Below the pieces are notes generated by a model. It searched no databases, was not told the origin of the DNA, and was given only the letters and a program-made list of their open reading frames with translations. This document shows positions 25,341 to 33,446 of a DNA stretch of 51,670 nt, in pieces. The stretch lies in NCBI GenBank assembly GCA_028821475.1, contig JAPPGB010000144.1:1-51670 (forward strand). Reading direction: 5' to 3'. The DNA is from Spirochaetaceae bacterium (GTDB lineage Bacteria > Spirochaetota > Spirochaetia > SZUA-6 > Bin103). The translations under genes and the position numbers were made by a program. How positions within the stretch are numbered: the stretch's first letter is position 1; every line of letters starts with the position of its first letter.

Positions 25341-26320
25341 GGCACCGGGACAGCGTCCAGAATCTCCGCCACCAGGTCGTCGGCGGTGCGCTCCTCGGCT
25401 TCCGCCTCGTAGCTGAGTATGACGCGGTGGCGCAGCACGTCGGGCGCCATCGTCTTGACGTCCTGTGGCGTCACGTAGCCACGCCCGTGCAACAGGGCGT
25501 GCGCCTTGGCGGCCAGGGTCAGGTAGATGGTGGCACGCGGCGAGGCGCCGTACTCTATCAGGCCGTCCAGCTCCAGCCCGAAGGTGGCCGGCTCGCGCGT
25601 CGCGTACACCACGTCGACGACATATTCCTCCACCTTCTCCTCCATGTGGATCCGTTCCACGAGGGCGCGCAGGCGGCCGAAGTCGGAGGGCTGCAGAATC
25701 GGCTCCACCCGCGGCGCCGCGGCGGTGCGCGCCATCTGGCGCAGGATGCGCAACTCCTCGTCGCGGCTGGGATAGCTGACCTGGACCTTGAGCATGAAGC
25801 GGTCCACCTGCGCCTCCGGCAGCGGGTAGGTGCCTTCCTGCTCGATCGGATTCTGCGTGGCCAGCACCATGAACGGATCGTCGAGCGCGTGGCTGTCGTC
25901 GCCGATGGTCACCTGCCGCTCCTGCATCGCCTCCAACAGGGCGCTCTGCACCTTGGCGGGGGCGCGGTTGATCTCGTCCGCGAGGATGATGTTGGCGAAG
26001 ATCGGCCCGCGCTTGGTGGTGAACTCGCCGCTGCCGGGGTGGTACACCAGCGTGCCGATCAGGTCGGCAGGCAACAGGTCGGGCGTGAACTGGATGCGCC
26101 GGAAGTGGGCGTTGATCGCCTGCGCCAGGGTAGTGATGGAGAGCGTCTTGGCGAGGCCCGGAACTCCCTCGATCAGGAGGTGGGCATTGCAAAGGAGTCC
26201 GATCTGCAGCCGTTCGAGCAGATAGCCCTGCCCAATGATCACCTTCTCGAGCTGCTGGCGGACCCCTTGCAGCAGCCCGCTCTCGCGCTCCACCTGCGCG
26301 CCAATCTGCGTGACGTCCAC
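25337..26320 (-). CDS. MoxR-family AAA+ ATPase
   Basis: A 327-residue AAA+ ATPase: Walker A GVPGLAKT (52-59), Walker B ILADEINRA (112-120), sensor ATQNPIEQEG (154-163), PEAQVDRF and a C-terminal lid with TPQDVKTMAPDVLRHRV. MoxR proteins act with VWA and DUF58 proteins in assembling or metal-loading complexes. The GTG start at 26320 matches the family N-terminus, with AGAGG about 7 bases upstream. It is the first gene of the Bat operon and lies about 100 bases after a good promoter. Confidence 0.94.
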   Translation of the reverse strand: MDVTQIGAQVERESGLLQGVRQQLEKVIIGQGYLLERLQIGLLCNAHLLIEGVPGLAKTLSITTLAQAINAHFRRIQFTPDLLPADLIGTLVYHPGSGEFTTKRGPIFANIILADEINRAPAKVQSALLEAMQERQVTIGDDSHALDDPFMVLATQNPIEQEGTYPLPEAQVDRFMLKVQVSYPSRDEELRILRQMARTAAAPRVEPILQPSDFGRLRALVERIHMEEKVEEYVVDVVYATREPATFGLELDGLIEYGASPRATIYLTLAAKAHALLHGRGYVTPQDVKTMAPDVLRHRVILSYEAEAEERTADDLVAEILDAVPVP

Positions 26321-26429
26321 GATGCCTCTACCCTTCTCACTCTGCGTGTTGCTGCGGCAGCGGATCGCGCTCACAGCCGGGCCGCCGTGCCCGGACCATC
26401 CGGTCCGCCAGAGCGGCACAAGTATTCTC

Positions 26430-26459
26430 AATGTAGTTGACCGCCCGCCGCGAAATCAA
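26430..26459 (-). promoter_or_regulatory. Sigma70-like promoter of the Bat operon
   Basis: On the minus strand TTGATT (26459-26454), an 18-base spacer and TACATT (26435-26430). Predicted transcription start is near 26423, about 100 bases before the MoxR gene. Confidence 0.5.
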
Positions 26460-26564
26460 CACGACCGGAGCAGCGCGAAGCAGCGCGAGCAGCCGACGTG
26501 CGATGGCACGGCGCACTGCTGACTCGGGTTGCTGGCGCCACGCATGCGTGCAACAGTAGGAGCC

Positions 26565-26906
26565 ATGAGTGAACCCACCCTGCAGGACGTGCTCAAGCGT
26601 CTGGACCGGATCGACGGTCGCCTGGACCGGGGCGACCACGTGCAGCACGGCCAGGGCGGCGTCAGCCAGCGGCTCTCCGCAATCGACCAATCTCTGGACG
26701 AGATGGAAAGGCGCACCGATGCTCGGGTGGGTGTCGTGAGGGCCGAGCTAGCTCAGCTACGCGCCGACGGCGGCGACCGTCTCCGCCAGACGGAGGATCG
26801 GATCAACGCTCGGCTCGACGCGATGAGTGCCCGGCTCGACCAGCTACGGAAGGAACTGCACGCCGACCTTTCGACGTTACGGGCGGCGATGAACGATCGC
26901 CGGTGA
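26565..26906 (+). CDS. Small coiled-coil protein of unknown function
   Basis: A 113-residue protein rich in charged heptads: LKRLDRIDGRLDRGDH, then SQRLSAIDQSLDEMERRTDA and repeated ARLDAMSARLDQLRKEL. The whole chain looks like a continuous coiled coil with no membrane helix and no signal peptide. AGGAG sits 3-7 bases before the ATG at 26565, which settles the start. It is divergent from the Bat operon. No family is recognised beyond generic coiled-coil or phage-tail-like helices. Confidence 0.75.
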   Translation: MSEPTLQDVLKRLDRIDGRLDRGDHVQHGQGGVSQRLSAIDQSLDEMERRTDARVGVVRAELAQLRADGGDRLRQTEDRINARLDAMSARLDQLRKELHADLSTLRAAMNDRR

Positions 26907-27069
26907 GGCTCCTACTCGTGGCCGCGCTGCTGCGCACTCGCACCCGGAGCAGCCGGTCGCGGGACCCGGCGTCGCCGCACTCAGTCCAGCAGGTTTCGTC
27001 GCGGGCTGCCGGTCCCGGCGGCGCACTGCGGCGGTGGACCAGTTGCGTCTCTCCGTGATTGGGTAAGAC

Positions 27070-28089
27070 ATGCAAACGGCAACCCTGGGGCGCACCGGCG
27101 TCGAACTCACCCGGCTCGGTCTCGGCTGCGCGCCGATCGGCGACCTGCTTGGCTCGGTCAGCGACGCGACCGCCCGGGATGTGATGCAGAGCGCCTGGGA
27201 CGCTGGCGTTCGCTACTTTGACACCTCGCCTTTCTACGGCCACGGCAAAAGCGAACATCGCCTCGGCGAATTCCTGCGCGGCCGCCCGCGCGAACAGTTC
27301 AAGGTCTCCACCAAGGTGGGCCGCGTGCTGCGTCCCACCACCCGGCCCGACCTGCTCGACCAGGAGTACTGGCGCGACCCGCTGCCGTTCACGCTGCACT
27401 TCGACTACAGCTACGACGGCATCATGCGCTCCTACGAGGACAGCCTGCAGCGGCTCGGCCTCGGCTCGGTCGACCTGCTGGTGATCCACGATCTCGACCA
27501 GATGTTTCATCACTCCGAGCAGCGCATCGCCGCGCTGATGCAGGAAGTGGCCACCAGCGGCTGGCGTGCGCTCGACCAGTTGCGTTCAAGCGGCGCCGTC
27601 TCCGGGGTGGGCGCCGGCATCAACTTCGTCGGCCTGATTCCCCGTTTCCTGGACCTGATGGAGCTCGATTTCTTCCTGGTCGCCCAGGACTACAACCTGC
27701 TCGACCACGACGTGCTCGACCACGACTTCCCGCGCTGCGCCGCGGCCGGCGTGAGGATCATCGTCGGCGCCCTGTTTGCCTCCGGCATCCTGGCCACCGG
27801 GGGCCGCGGCAACGCCACCTACCGCTACGCCGCCCCGCCGCCCGAAGTGGTGCAGCGCGTGCAGGCGATGGCGGCGGTGTGCCACCGCCACGGCGTCGAC
27901 CTGGCCACCGCCGCCCTGCAGTTCCCCCTCGCCCACCCGCTTGTCACCGCCGTCATCCCTGGCGCCGCCCGCCCCGAATACGTCACCGGCAACGTCCAGC
28001 GCCTGCAAACCCCCGTCCCCGCCGACCTCTGGACCGACCTCAAGTCCGAAGCCCTGCTCCGTCCCGACGCTCCCGTACCGTGCGGCTGA
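27070..28089 (+). CDS. Aldo/keto reductase (sugar/L-fucose dehydrogenase-like)
   Basis: A 339-residue cytoplasmic aldo/keto reductase. The catalytic tetrad is visible: D51 and Y56 in YFDTSPFYGHGKSEHRLGEF, K82 in VSTKVGR and H140 in DLLVIHDLD. The subgroup resembles D-threo-aldose/L-fucose dehydrogenases, which begin with RTGVELTRLGLGCAPIG and carry a YDYS stretch. The C-terminal AVIPGAARPEYV is the cofactor-binding end. The substrate is probably a sugar, given neighbouring ThuA-like and epimerase-like genes. Convergent with the epimerase at 28111. Confidence 0.9.
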   Translation: MQTATLGRTGVELTRLGLGCAPIGDLLGSVSDATARDVMQSAWDAGVRYFDTSPFYGHGKSEHRLGEFLRGRPREQFKVSTKVGRVLRPTTRPDLLDQEYWRDPLPFTLHFDYSYDGIMRSYEDSLQRLGLGSVDLLVIHDLDQMFHHSEQRIAALMQEVATSGWRALDQLRSSGAVSGVGAGINFVGLIPRFLDLMELDFFLVAQDYNLLDHDVLDHDFPRCAAAGVRIIVGALFASGILATGGRGNATYRYAAPPPEVVQRVQAMAAVCHRHGVDLATAALQFPLAHPLVTAVIPGAARPEYVTGNVQRLQTPVPADLWTDLKSEALLRPDAPVPCG

Positions 28090-28110
28090 GACGCCCCGGA
28101 CCGACGGCTG

Positions 28111-28890
28111 TCAGCCGGTCTCGTCGGGGGGGCGGATCCAGAACTGTTCGAGGTGGTAGGCGGGTTGCCAGCCGAGGATGCGGGCGATCTTGTCGCTGGA
28201 GAACTTGCGGTGGGGGCTGCGGGCGAACGTGAAGTAGGTCTCGCAGCGTGACGGCAGGCGGGCCAACTCGACCTCCAGGGCGGCGCGCACGGCGGTCCCG
28301 GTGTCGGGCCAGGCGATCACGAACGGCCGCTCCAGGTCCTGGCCGAGGATTGCTTTGTCACCGGGTTGGTGGCGGTTCCATAGCCAGGTGCCGGGGTGGC
28401 GCATGCCCATGAACAGCAGCGTCTGCACGTACAGGTCATGCCGCTCGCTGAACACGCGCAGCACCTCCTGGCCGAGCGCCTTGGTGAGCGCGTACAGGCG
28501 GGTGCCCGGCTGCGGCGGCATGTCCGGGTTCAGGTCGAAGTCCCAGTCCTCGTACTGCTGGCCGGCGAGCTGGTAGTGGGGGCCGGTGTTGACGATGCGC
28601 CGGATGCCGTGCCGGACCGCCGCCACCGCCAGGTTGTAGTTGCCCTGCACGTTCACCTCGAACGCCTGCGTCCGGTCTTCCCGCAGCACCGACAGGTTGA
28701 CGATGGCGTCCATCCCCTCCGCGGCCGCGGCCACGCCGTCCCGGTCGGCGACGCTCAGGCGACGGTACTCGTGAGCGAAGTCGGGCGGCGCCTCGTTGAT
28801 GTCGGTCACGCGCAGGGTATGCCGGCCAGCGAGCGCTTCGATCACCCAAGGACCCATCATGCCGTTGCCACCGAGAATGAGCACGTTCAT
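28111..28890 (-). CDS. NAD-dependent epimerase/dehydratase family protein
   Basis: A 259-residue Rossmann protein. The nucleotide loop is LILGGNGMMGPWV, D33 lies in VTDINEAP, and the active-site region has NTGPHYQLAG and RLYALTKALGQEV (Y-x3-K). The end DKIARILGWQPAYHLEQFW is typical of extended SDR epimerases. GGGGGCGG lies 5-12 bases before ATG 28890, and the start overlaps the stop of the gene upstream (28887-29561) by ATGA, so the two form a coupled operon. Sugar substrate likely but undefined. Confidence 0.9.
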   Translation of the reverse strand: MNVLILGGNGMMGPWVIEALAGRHTLRVTDINEAPPDFAHEYRRLSVADRDGVAAAAEGMDAIVNLSVLREDRTQAFEVNVQGNYNLAVAAVRHGIRRIVNTGPHYQLAGQQYEDWDFDLNPDMPPQPGTRLYALTKALGQEVLRVFSERHDLYVQTLLFMGMRHPGTWLWNRHQPGDKAILGQDLERPFVIAWPDTGTAVRAALEVELARLPSRCETYFTFARSPHRKFSSDKIARILGWQPAYHLEQFWIRPPDETG

Positions 28891-29561
28891 GATACCGCCC
28901 CCTCGCTGTCCGCGCTTGGGAACGCCAACAGCCTCTCGGCCTCGCGCATCAGGTAGCGGGCTCTTGGCCCGGGAGACTGCACGTGTACCTCCTGCCACTG
29001 CGCCAATTCCGCCGCCAACGCACGTGCAATGGCATCGGCGGCATCCGAGGCGGCTATCGCCGCCGGACCATGCTTGCCGCTCAACGCACCGCGGTCGCCA
29101 ACGACCTCCGGGAATCCGAGGCGTAGCGTGAGCACCCGCATGAGACGGTCGCGGGCGCACTCCTTGGCGATGATCTCGCCGAGATGGCACGCCAGCAGCG
29201 CCGGATCGTCGCTCGGCGGCCGTGAACGCCACTGTTCGGTAACCGTGAAGTGGGCGGGCAGCGCCTCGAACAGGCGCAGGGTGCTGACGCAGATGCATCG
29301 TTCCGCCCCGGCAGCCACGGCCGCCAGCAGCAGGTTGTAGGTGCGCCGCGTGGCGTGATCGATCAGGTCGTTGGCGTCGCCTCCAGCCCGCGGAAGTGCG
29401 AAGTGGACCACGGCCTCGATTCCGGCTACCACTTGATCGGTCGCGGCATCCGCCTCCAGCGGTTCCTCCCACCCGATGCGCCGCACCGCGTGGTGCTCGG
29501 CGAGCCGATCGGCAACGGCACCCGCGAACGGGTTGTCGGCGTTGGTCACCAGGATGTTCAT
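28887..29561 (-). CDS. Divergent NAD(P)-binding epimerase-like protein
   Basis: A 224-residue protein with the outline of an extended SDR: NILVTNADNPFAGAVADRLA at the N-terminus, VEAVVHFALP-like IEAVVHFALPRAG, and NLLLAAVAAGAERCICVST, with a shortened C-terminus. The glycine loop is degenerate (TNADNPFAG instead of GxxGxxG), and no clear Y-x3-K is seen, so catalysis is doubtful. It may be a regulatory or structural partner of the coupled epimerase downstream. Start ATG 29561 is chosen at the beginning of the first beta strand; 29579 is possible. Confidence 0.75.
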   Translation of the reverse strand: MNILVTNADNPFAGAVADRLAEHHAVRRIGWEEPLEADAATDQVVAGIEAVVHFALPRAGGDANDLIDHATRRTYNLLLAAVAAGAERCICVSTLRLFEALPAHFTVTEQWRSRPPSDDPALLACHLGEIIAKECARDRLMRVLTLRLGFPEVVGDRGALSGKHGPAAIAASDAADAIARALAAELAQWQEVHVQSPGPRARYLMREAERLLAFPSADSEGAVS

Positions 29562-29820
29562 CTCGTGATTGGCCTCCATGACGGCGCGGCGTACCACAAC
29601 TCGGGTAGTTCCCGGAGGTGGTGGCCGGCAAGCCGTCACGGGGCTGCCGGCCGACCCGGCGCCGGAGGGTCGTGCCGCAATGGATGACTACAGCCCGTGC
29701 CGGCCCGCGCCCGGGTTCGTTTCCGCGGCACTGTACCGGAAACGTGGGCGTGGCGCCATCGCGGGTAACGTCGCGGCCCAATTCCGCAACCTGCGCGATT
29801 CGTGTAGTCTCCGCGCCAGT

Positions 29821-30468
29821 ATGCGAACGCTGGTACTGTGCGATGACCGCGCCCACCCCGCTTCCCTGACCCGGGGTGGGCTCGCTCCCCTGGCCGGCAG
29901 CGGCTACGAATTCGACTGGATCGAGGATCCCGACACCTGGTCAGCCGAGGCGATGCGACAGTACCGCGTGGTGGTGTTCTCCAAGGCGAATAATCGCTCC
30001 ACCACCGACGCGGCGCCGTGGGCCGCCGAGCAGGAGGGAAGCGCGTTCGCGGATTACGTTGCGGCCGGCAACGGCATCCTGTTTCTGCACTCCGGCACCG
30101 CGCTGTACGACGACTCGCCGTCGCTCAGCCGGCTGATGGGCGGCACGTTCGCGGGGCATCCGCCACAGACCGAGGTAACCGTGGAGCCGGCCGGGGGACA
30201 TCCGCTCACCGCCGGATGCACGCCGTTCTCCGGCCGCGACGAGCACTACCAGATGGCGATGAACGATCCGCACGTGGACCTGTTCCTGCACACGGCCTCG
30301 GAGCACGGCACCCAACCGGGCGGCTGGACGCGCACTCATGGCAAGGGCCGCGTGTGCGTACTCACGCCGGGCCACAACCTGCCGATCTGGCTGCAGCCTT
30401 CGTACCAGCGGCTGCTGCGCAACTGCCTGGCGTGGTGCGCCGGCAACCCCGATACAGGAGTCTCATGA
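29821..30468 (+). CDS. ThuA-like (trehalose-utilization) domain protein
   Basis: A 215-residue class I glutamine-amidotransferase-like fold protein of the ThuA family. Landmarks are RTLVLCDDRAHPA, YRVVVFSKANN, DYVAAGNGILFLHSG, GRDEHYQM and KGRVCVLTPGHNLPIWLQ. ThuA-like proteins are linked to sugar metabolism but their reaction is unclear. The ATG is 11 bases after TAGTCT (29805-29810), so the leader is at most a few bases. Its TGA overlaps the ATG of the next gene (ATGA). Confidence 0.87.
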   Translation: MRTLVLCDDRAHPASLTRGGLAPLAGSGYEFDWIEDPDTWSAEAMRQYRVVVFSKANNRSTTDAAPWAAEQEGSAFADYVAAGNGILFLHSGTALYDDSPSLSRLMGGTFAGHPPQTEVTVEPAGGHPLTAGCTPFSGRDEHYQMAMNDPHVDLFLHTASEHGTQPGGWTRTHGKGRVCVLTPGHNLPIWLQPSYQRLLRNCLAWCAGNPDTGVS

Positions 30469-31415
30469 TGATCCAAGCTGACCTGCCCGACGTGCCGCGC
30501 CGCGTACTCGGCAAGACCGGGCTCTCGATCCCGGTCATACCGTTCGGCACCCAGGGATTCGGCAACCACTTCGGGTTCGTGGCCGACGAGGATGCCGTGG
30601 CGCTGGTGAAGCACGCCGTCGCGCTTGGGGTGAACCACTTCGACTGTGCGCGCTGCTACGGCGACTCGCTGCGCAAGCTCGGCCTGGCGCTGCGGGAGAT
30701 CTCGCGCGGGGACGTGATCGTCACCGGGCGGCTGTGCTGCCACTCAGGAGCGTCGTGGGGCGGCTATGGCGACGGTGAGCCGGATTTCTCGGCCGAGCGC
30801 GTGGTGCGCGACGTGGAGGATCAGCTCGCCCTGCTCGGCACCGACCACTTCGACGGCATGCTGATCCACGACCCGCCGCGCATGGAGCCGACGCTGGCCA
30901 AGGACGGCACCCTGGCCGGACTGTTGAGCCTCAAGGCGCGCGGCCTGGTACGCAACGTCGGCTACGGCATGCGCCCGCACGAGTTCCACCGGCAGGCGAT
31001 CGCCACCGGCGACGTCGACTTCCTGCTGTGCTTCAGCGACTACCACCTGCTGCGGCAGAGCGCCGCCGACGGGGTGCTTCCGGCCGCCGCCGCCGCCGGC
31101 GTGGGCGTCATGAACGGCTGGTCGATCCTGCGCGGACTGCTGACCGGCGGCGACCCGGCAGAGACTGCGCGGCTCGGTAACTACCGGCACGAAGAGGACA
31201 TCGCCGCGGCGCGCGAGCGCTGGCAGTGGTGCCGCGACCGCGGCATCGACCTGCTGCAGCTCGCCCTGCAGTTCTGCCTCCGGGAGCCGCGCATCCACGG
31301 CAACCCGATCGGCAGCCTCAACGCCGCCCAACTGGAGCAGAACATCCGCGCCGCCGCCACCCCGCTCGACGAGGCGACCTGGACCGCCTACCAGGAGGCA
31401 TTCCCCGACCGGTGA
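30465..31415 (+). CDS. Aldo/keto reductase homolog lacking the catalytic lysine
   Basis: A 316-residue aldo/keto reductase-fold protein. D60 and Y65 of the tetrad are present in NHFDCARCYGDSLRKLG, and a histidine is present in MLIHDPP. However, the strand that normally ends TK reads VIVTGRLCC, with G88 where the lysine should be. This suggests altered chemistry or loss of activity. AGGAG lies 4-8 bases before the ATG, and the start overlaps the ThuA-like stop, implying joint function. The C-terminal half has NPIGSLNAAQLEQNI as cofactor end. Confidence 0.85.
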   Translation: MMIQADLPDVPRRVLGKTGLSIPVIPFGTQGFGNHFGFVADEDAVALVKHAVALGVNHFDCARCYGDSLRKLGLALREISRGDVIVTGRLCCHSGASWGGYGDGEPDFSAERVVRDVEDQLALLGTDHFDGMLIHDPPRMEPTLAKDGTLAGLLSLKARGLVRNVGYGMRPHEFHRQAIATGDVDFLLCFSDYHLLRQSAADGVLPAAAAAGVGVMNGWSILRGLLTGGDPAETARLGNYRHEEDIAAARERWQWCRDRGIDLLQLALQFCLREPRIHGNPIGSLNAAQLEQNIRAAATPLDEATWTAYQEAFPDR

Positions 31416-31457
31416 CCGCGCCGAGCGCGGCGACCGCGGCTGGCTGAGAACGCTTCC

Positions 31458-31946
31458 GTGCCGAAGATCGAAGTGAGGCGCATGCTACCCGCCGAGTTGG
31501 CCCCGGCAGCCGACTTGTACCTGCGGAGCATCACCGGCCTGTTGCAGGGCATCCTGAAGCCGGAACAGATCCGGGCCGACCACGAGTACCGCCGCTACTT
31601 CACCAACGTCGTCGCCCGCGACCACGAACTGTGGGTGGCGGTAAGGGATGGCCGTCCGGTCGGCGTGATGGCGATCGCCAATGAATGGATCGATCAACTC
31701 TACGTCGATCCTCCGGAGCAGCGCCGGGGAGCCGGCTCGGCGATGCTCGCGCAGGCCAAGACCTTGTCGCCCAAGGGTCTTCGCGTGCTCACCCTGCAGC
31801 GCAACGCCGCCGCCTGCCGATTCTACGAGGCCCATGGCTTCGAAGCCTACGACCGCGGCCGCAGCCCACCCCCGGAAGACGAGCCCGATGTCAGCTACCG
31901 GTGGCGCCCGCGCACGGACGACCACGCGGGTAAGGCGCGCCGCTGA
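31458..31946 (+). CDS. GNAT-family N-acetyltransferase
   Basis: A 162-residue acetyltransferase. Motif A is QLYVDPPEQRRGAGSAMLAQ (acetyl-CoA loop QRRGAG), and motif B is LRVLTLQRNAAACRFYEAHG. Length is typical. GTG 31458 starts the first beta strand (PKIEVRRMLPAEL); ATG 31482 is possible. The acceptor is unknown. It lies 42 bases after the aldo/keto reductase homolog on the same strand. Confidence 0.87.
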   Translation: MPKIEVRRMLPAELAPAADLYLRSITGLLQGILKPEQIRADHEYRRYFTNVVARDHELWVAVRDGRPVGVMAIANEWIDQLYVDPPEQRRGAGSAMLAQAKTLSPKGLRVLTLQRNAAACRFYEAHGFEAYDRGRSPPPEDEPDVSYRWRPRTDDHAGKARR

Positions 31947-31947
31947 C

Positions 31948-32655
31948 CTACAGTTTCCGGATCCTGCGCACCAGGTCGCGGAGCGGGCTGGATGTGCCTT
32001 GGGTAAGGTGGTGATCGAGGACGGTCAGGAGGTCGCGTTGGAACGCGGTTACCTGGCGGAACACGGCAGCCGCGGACACGCCGAATTCGACGGCGAATCC
32101 GCAGGCTTCGCGCTCCAGCCTGGTGCTCCCGATGCTGTAGACCAGCGTCTCGCCGGTCACGCCGCCGTCTACCGTGCCGGCGAGCTCGATCAGGTCCGGC
32201 AGCGCCCGGTCGGGGAATGCATCGCACAGCCAGATCAGGTCATACAGATCCTTCTCGCTGCACCTCGACACGAGCGTGGCGGCCTTCATGGCGAGCAGCC
32301 CGGACAGGCCGGCCACCACCACGTCGCCGGATCGGTTCGTGTCGGTGATGCCGAACACATGCTCGTCATGCACGACGTCCACGGTAAACGAGAGTTCCCG
32401 GTGGTGGCACACGGCACGGAAGTACTGGTTGCTGTGGGCCGCCTCGACCAGTTCGACTCCGAGCGACCGCAAGGTGCGCACGGCGAGCACGGTCTCGGTA
32501 AAGGCGGCTGCGCTGCCGGTAAACAGGTCGAGATCATCGGAGCGCCGGTGACCCGCATAGAAACCCGCCAGCGCGGTGCCGCCGACCAGCATGCAGCCGC
32601 TGATCCGTTGCGCGAACACGTGCCTGAGCGCCTGCAGCAGCGGCCGCGGCAGCAC
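31948..32655 (-). CDS. Nucleotidyltransferase toxin candidate (AbiEii/MenT-like fold)
   Basis: A 235-residue protein with the polymerase-beta-type nucleotidyltransferase motif: GGTAL (25-29), followed by HRRSDDLDLF with the D-x-D metal pair (D41, D43). Later SEKDLYDLIWLCDAF is typical of AbiEii-type proteins. It starts (GTG 32655) 8 bases after the stop of an HTH gene on the same strand. Such pairs act as toxin-antitoxin or phage-defence modules in which the toxin modifies tRNA or other targets; activity here is inferred. The longer open frame to 33153 overlaps the HTH gene and is not used. Confidence 0.8.
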   Translation of the reverse strand: MLPRPLLQALRHVFAQRISGCMLVGGTALAGFYAGHRRSDDLDLFTGSAAAFTETVLAVRTLRSLGVELVEAAHSNQYFRAVCHHRELSFTVDVVHDEHVFGITDTNRSGDVVVAGLSGLLAMKAATLVSRCSEKDLYDLIWLCDAFPDRALPDLIELAGTVDGGVTGETLVYSIGSTRLEREACGFAVEFGVSAAAVFRQVTAFQRDLLTVLDHHLTQGTSSPLRDLVRRIRKL

Positions 32656-32663
32656 GCGGGCCG

Positions 32664-33137
32664 CTAACGACGGCTCAAATCGCCGTGAATCTTCCACACG
32701 GCATCGACCACGGCACGTCTCGCCGCCGGCAACCTCGAGCGGAGATCGGGATAAGCGTCCCACACCTGTGGCCCGAGCACGGCGGCCGCCTCGTATATTC
32801 CGCGGCTCTCGATCAAGCGTGCCACTGCGCGGGGTTGTCCCGCGGCCAGCGCCGCCAGAAACCGATAGATGTCGGGAAAGGAACGGTCCCAACAGAACTC
32901 CGCGTACAACCGCCTCTCCTCGGCGCGACCCTCCAATCCAAGCAGCGGCTGGAGCAACTCGGCGGGCGCGATGCCGAGACCGGCGCTCAGGTTCAGCAGG
33001 TTGGCGACATGCACATTGCGAAAATCCCCTTCGGCGGCGAACCACAGCGACACGGCCTGCCGGCTGACCGCCGCGGCCTTCGCCACGTCTGCCTGCCGAT
33101 ACCCATTCTTCCCCATCGCAGCCTTGAGCACGCTCAT
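32664..33137 (-). CDS. HTH-domain antitoxin/regulator of the nucleotidyltransferase pair
   Basis: A 157-residue protein with an N-terminal helix-turn-helix (YRQADVAKAAAVSRQAVSLW, residues about 13-32) and a helical C-terminal half of unknown fold. ATG 33137 is preferred over a TTG at 33194. The TTG lies inside the palindromic operator, and the promoter -35/-10 pair places transcription start within a base of 33137, i.e. a leaderless mRNA. ATG 33116 is a less likely choice. It is probably an autorepressor and antitoxin for the downstream nucleotidyltransferase. Confidence 0.8.
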   Translation of the reverse strand: MSVLKAAMGKNGYRQADVAKAAAVSRQAVSLWFAAEGDFRNVHVANLLNLSAGLGIAPAELLQPLLGLEGRAEERRLYAEFCWDRSFPDIYRFLAALAAGQPRAVARLIESRGIYEAAAVLGPQVWDAYPDLRSRLPAARRAVVDAVWKIHGDLSRR

Positions 33138-33144
33138 GTACACG

Positions 33145-33190
33145 ATGATGCAAGATGCTACCACTTGCGTCAACTCGTCAAGTATACTTG
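33145..33190 (-). promoter_or_regulatory. Promoter with palindromic operator for the HTH/nucleotidyltransferase operon
   Basis: On the minus strand a perfect 12-base palindrome CAAGTATACTTG (33190-33179) lies just upstream of TTGACG (33173-33168), a 17-base spacer and CATCAT (33150-33145, 4 of 6 consensus bases). The ATG at 33137 is at about +2. The palindrome is a natural binding site for the HTH protein. Confidence 0.6.
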
Positions 33191-33318
33191 TCAAACTCCA
33201 ATCATGTCACCGGGTGCGCCAACTCTCGTAGCAGTCCCCCTCCAAGCTCCAGGCATGTAAGCTGATGGATGTACCACAACTGCGCTCACGGGTCGATGCT
33301 GATGCCAAATGAAAGCCC

Positions 33319-33347
33319 TTGACGGCTCCCCAATCGCGGCGTACTAT
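33319..33347 (+). promoter_or_regulatory. Sigma70-like promoter for the small RNA/NYN unit
   Basis: TTGACG (33319-33324), a 17-base spacer and TACTAT (33342-33347), one of the best promoters in the window. The predicted start at about 33352-33354 coincides with the 5' arm of the folded RNA. Confidence 0.7.
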
Positions 33348-33351
33348 CTGA

Positions 33352-33427
33352 TAGTCCAGCGGCTCCCGAAATACTACCTATAGGTTGGAGCGTGGACTAC
33401 TTCGGGGCCCCACGGGGCCCTTTTTTT
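33352..33427 (+). ncRNA. Candidate small structured RNA ending in an intrinsic terminator
   Basis: Predicted transcript of about 76 bases. Closing stem P1 pairs TAGTCCA (33352-33358) with TGGACTA (33393-33399). Stem P2 pairs GCTCC (33362-33366) with GGAGC (33387-33391). A palindromic ACCTATAGGT (33376-33385) can form a small hairpin inside. The terminator is GGGCCC-CACG-GGGCCC (33405-33420) followed by seven T. An alternative 6-bp pairing CCCGAA (33365-33370) with TTCGGG (33401-33406) would form a pseudoknot or antiterminator excluding P2 and the terminator base. The NYN gene begins 20 bases after the T-run. It may be an independent small RNA, an attenuator leader or an RNA antitoxin. Confidence 0.6.
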
Positions 33428-33446
33428 AGGATTGAGGTACGGAACT

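Noticed and set aside
25341-26192. N-terminal extension of the DUF58 frame by 284 codons
   Set aside because: It overlaps the MoxR gene entirely in another frame; the GTG at 25340 overlaps the MoxR stop and begins the family N-terminus.
32656-33153. N-terminal extension of the nucleotidyltransferase frame
   Set aside because: It overlaps the HTH gene in another frame and shows no domain.
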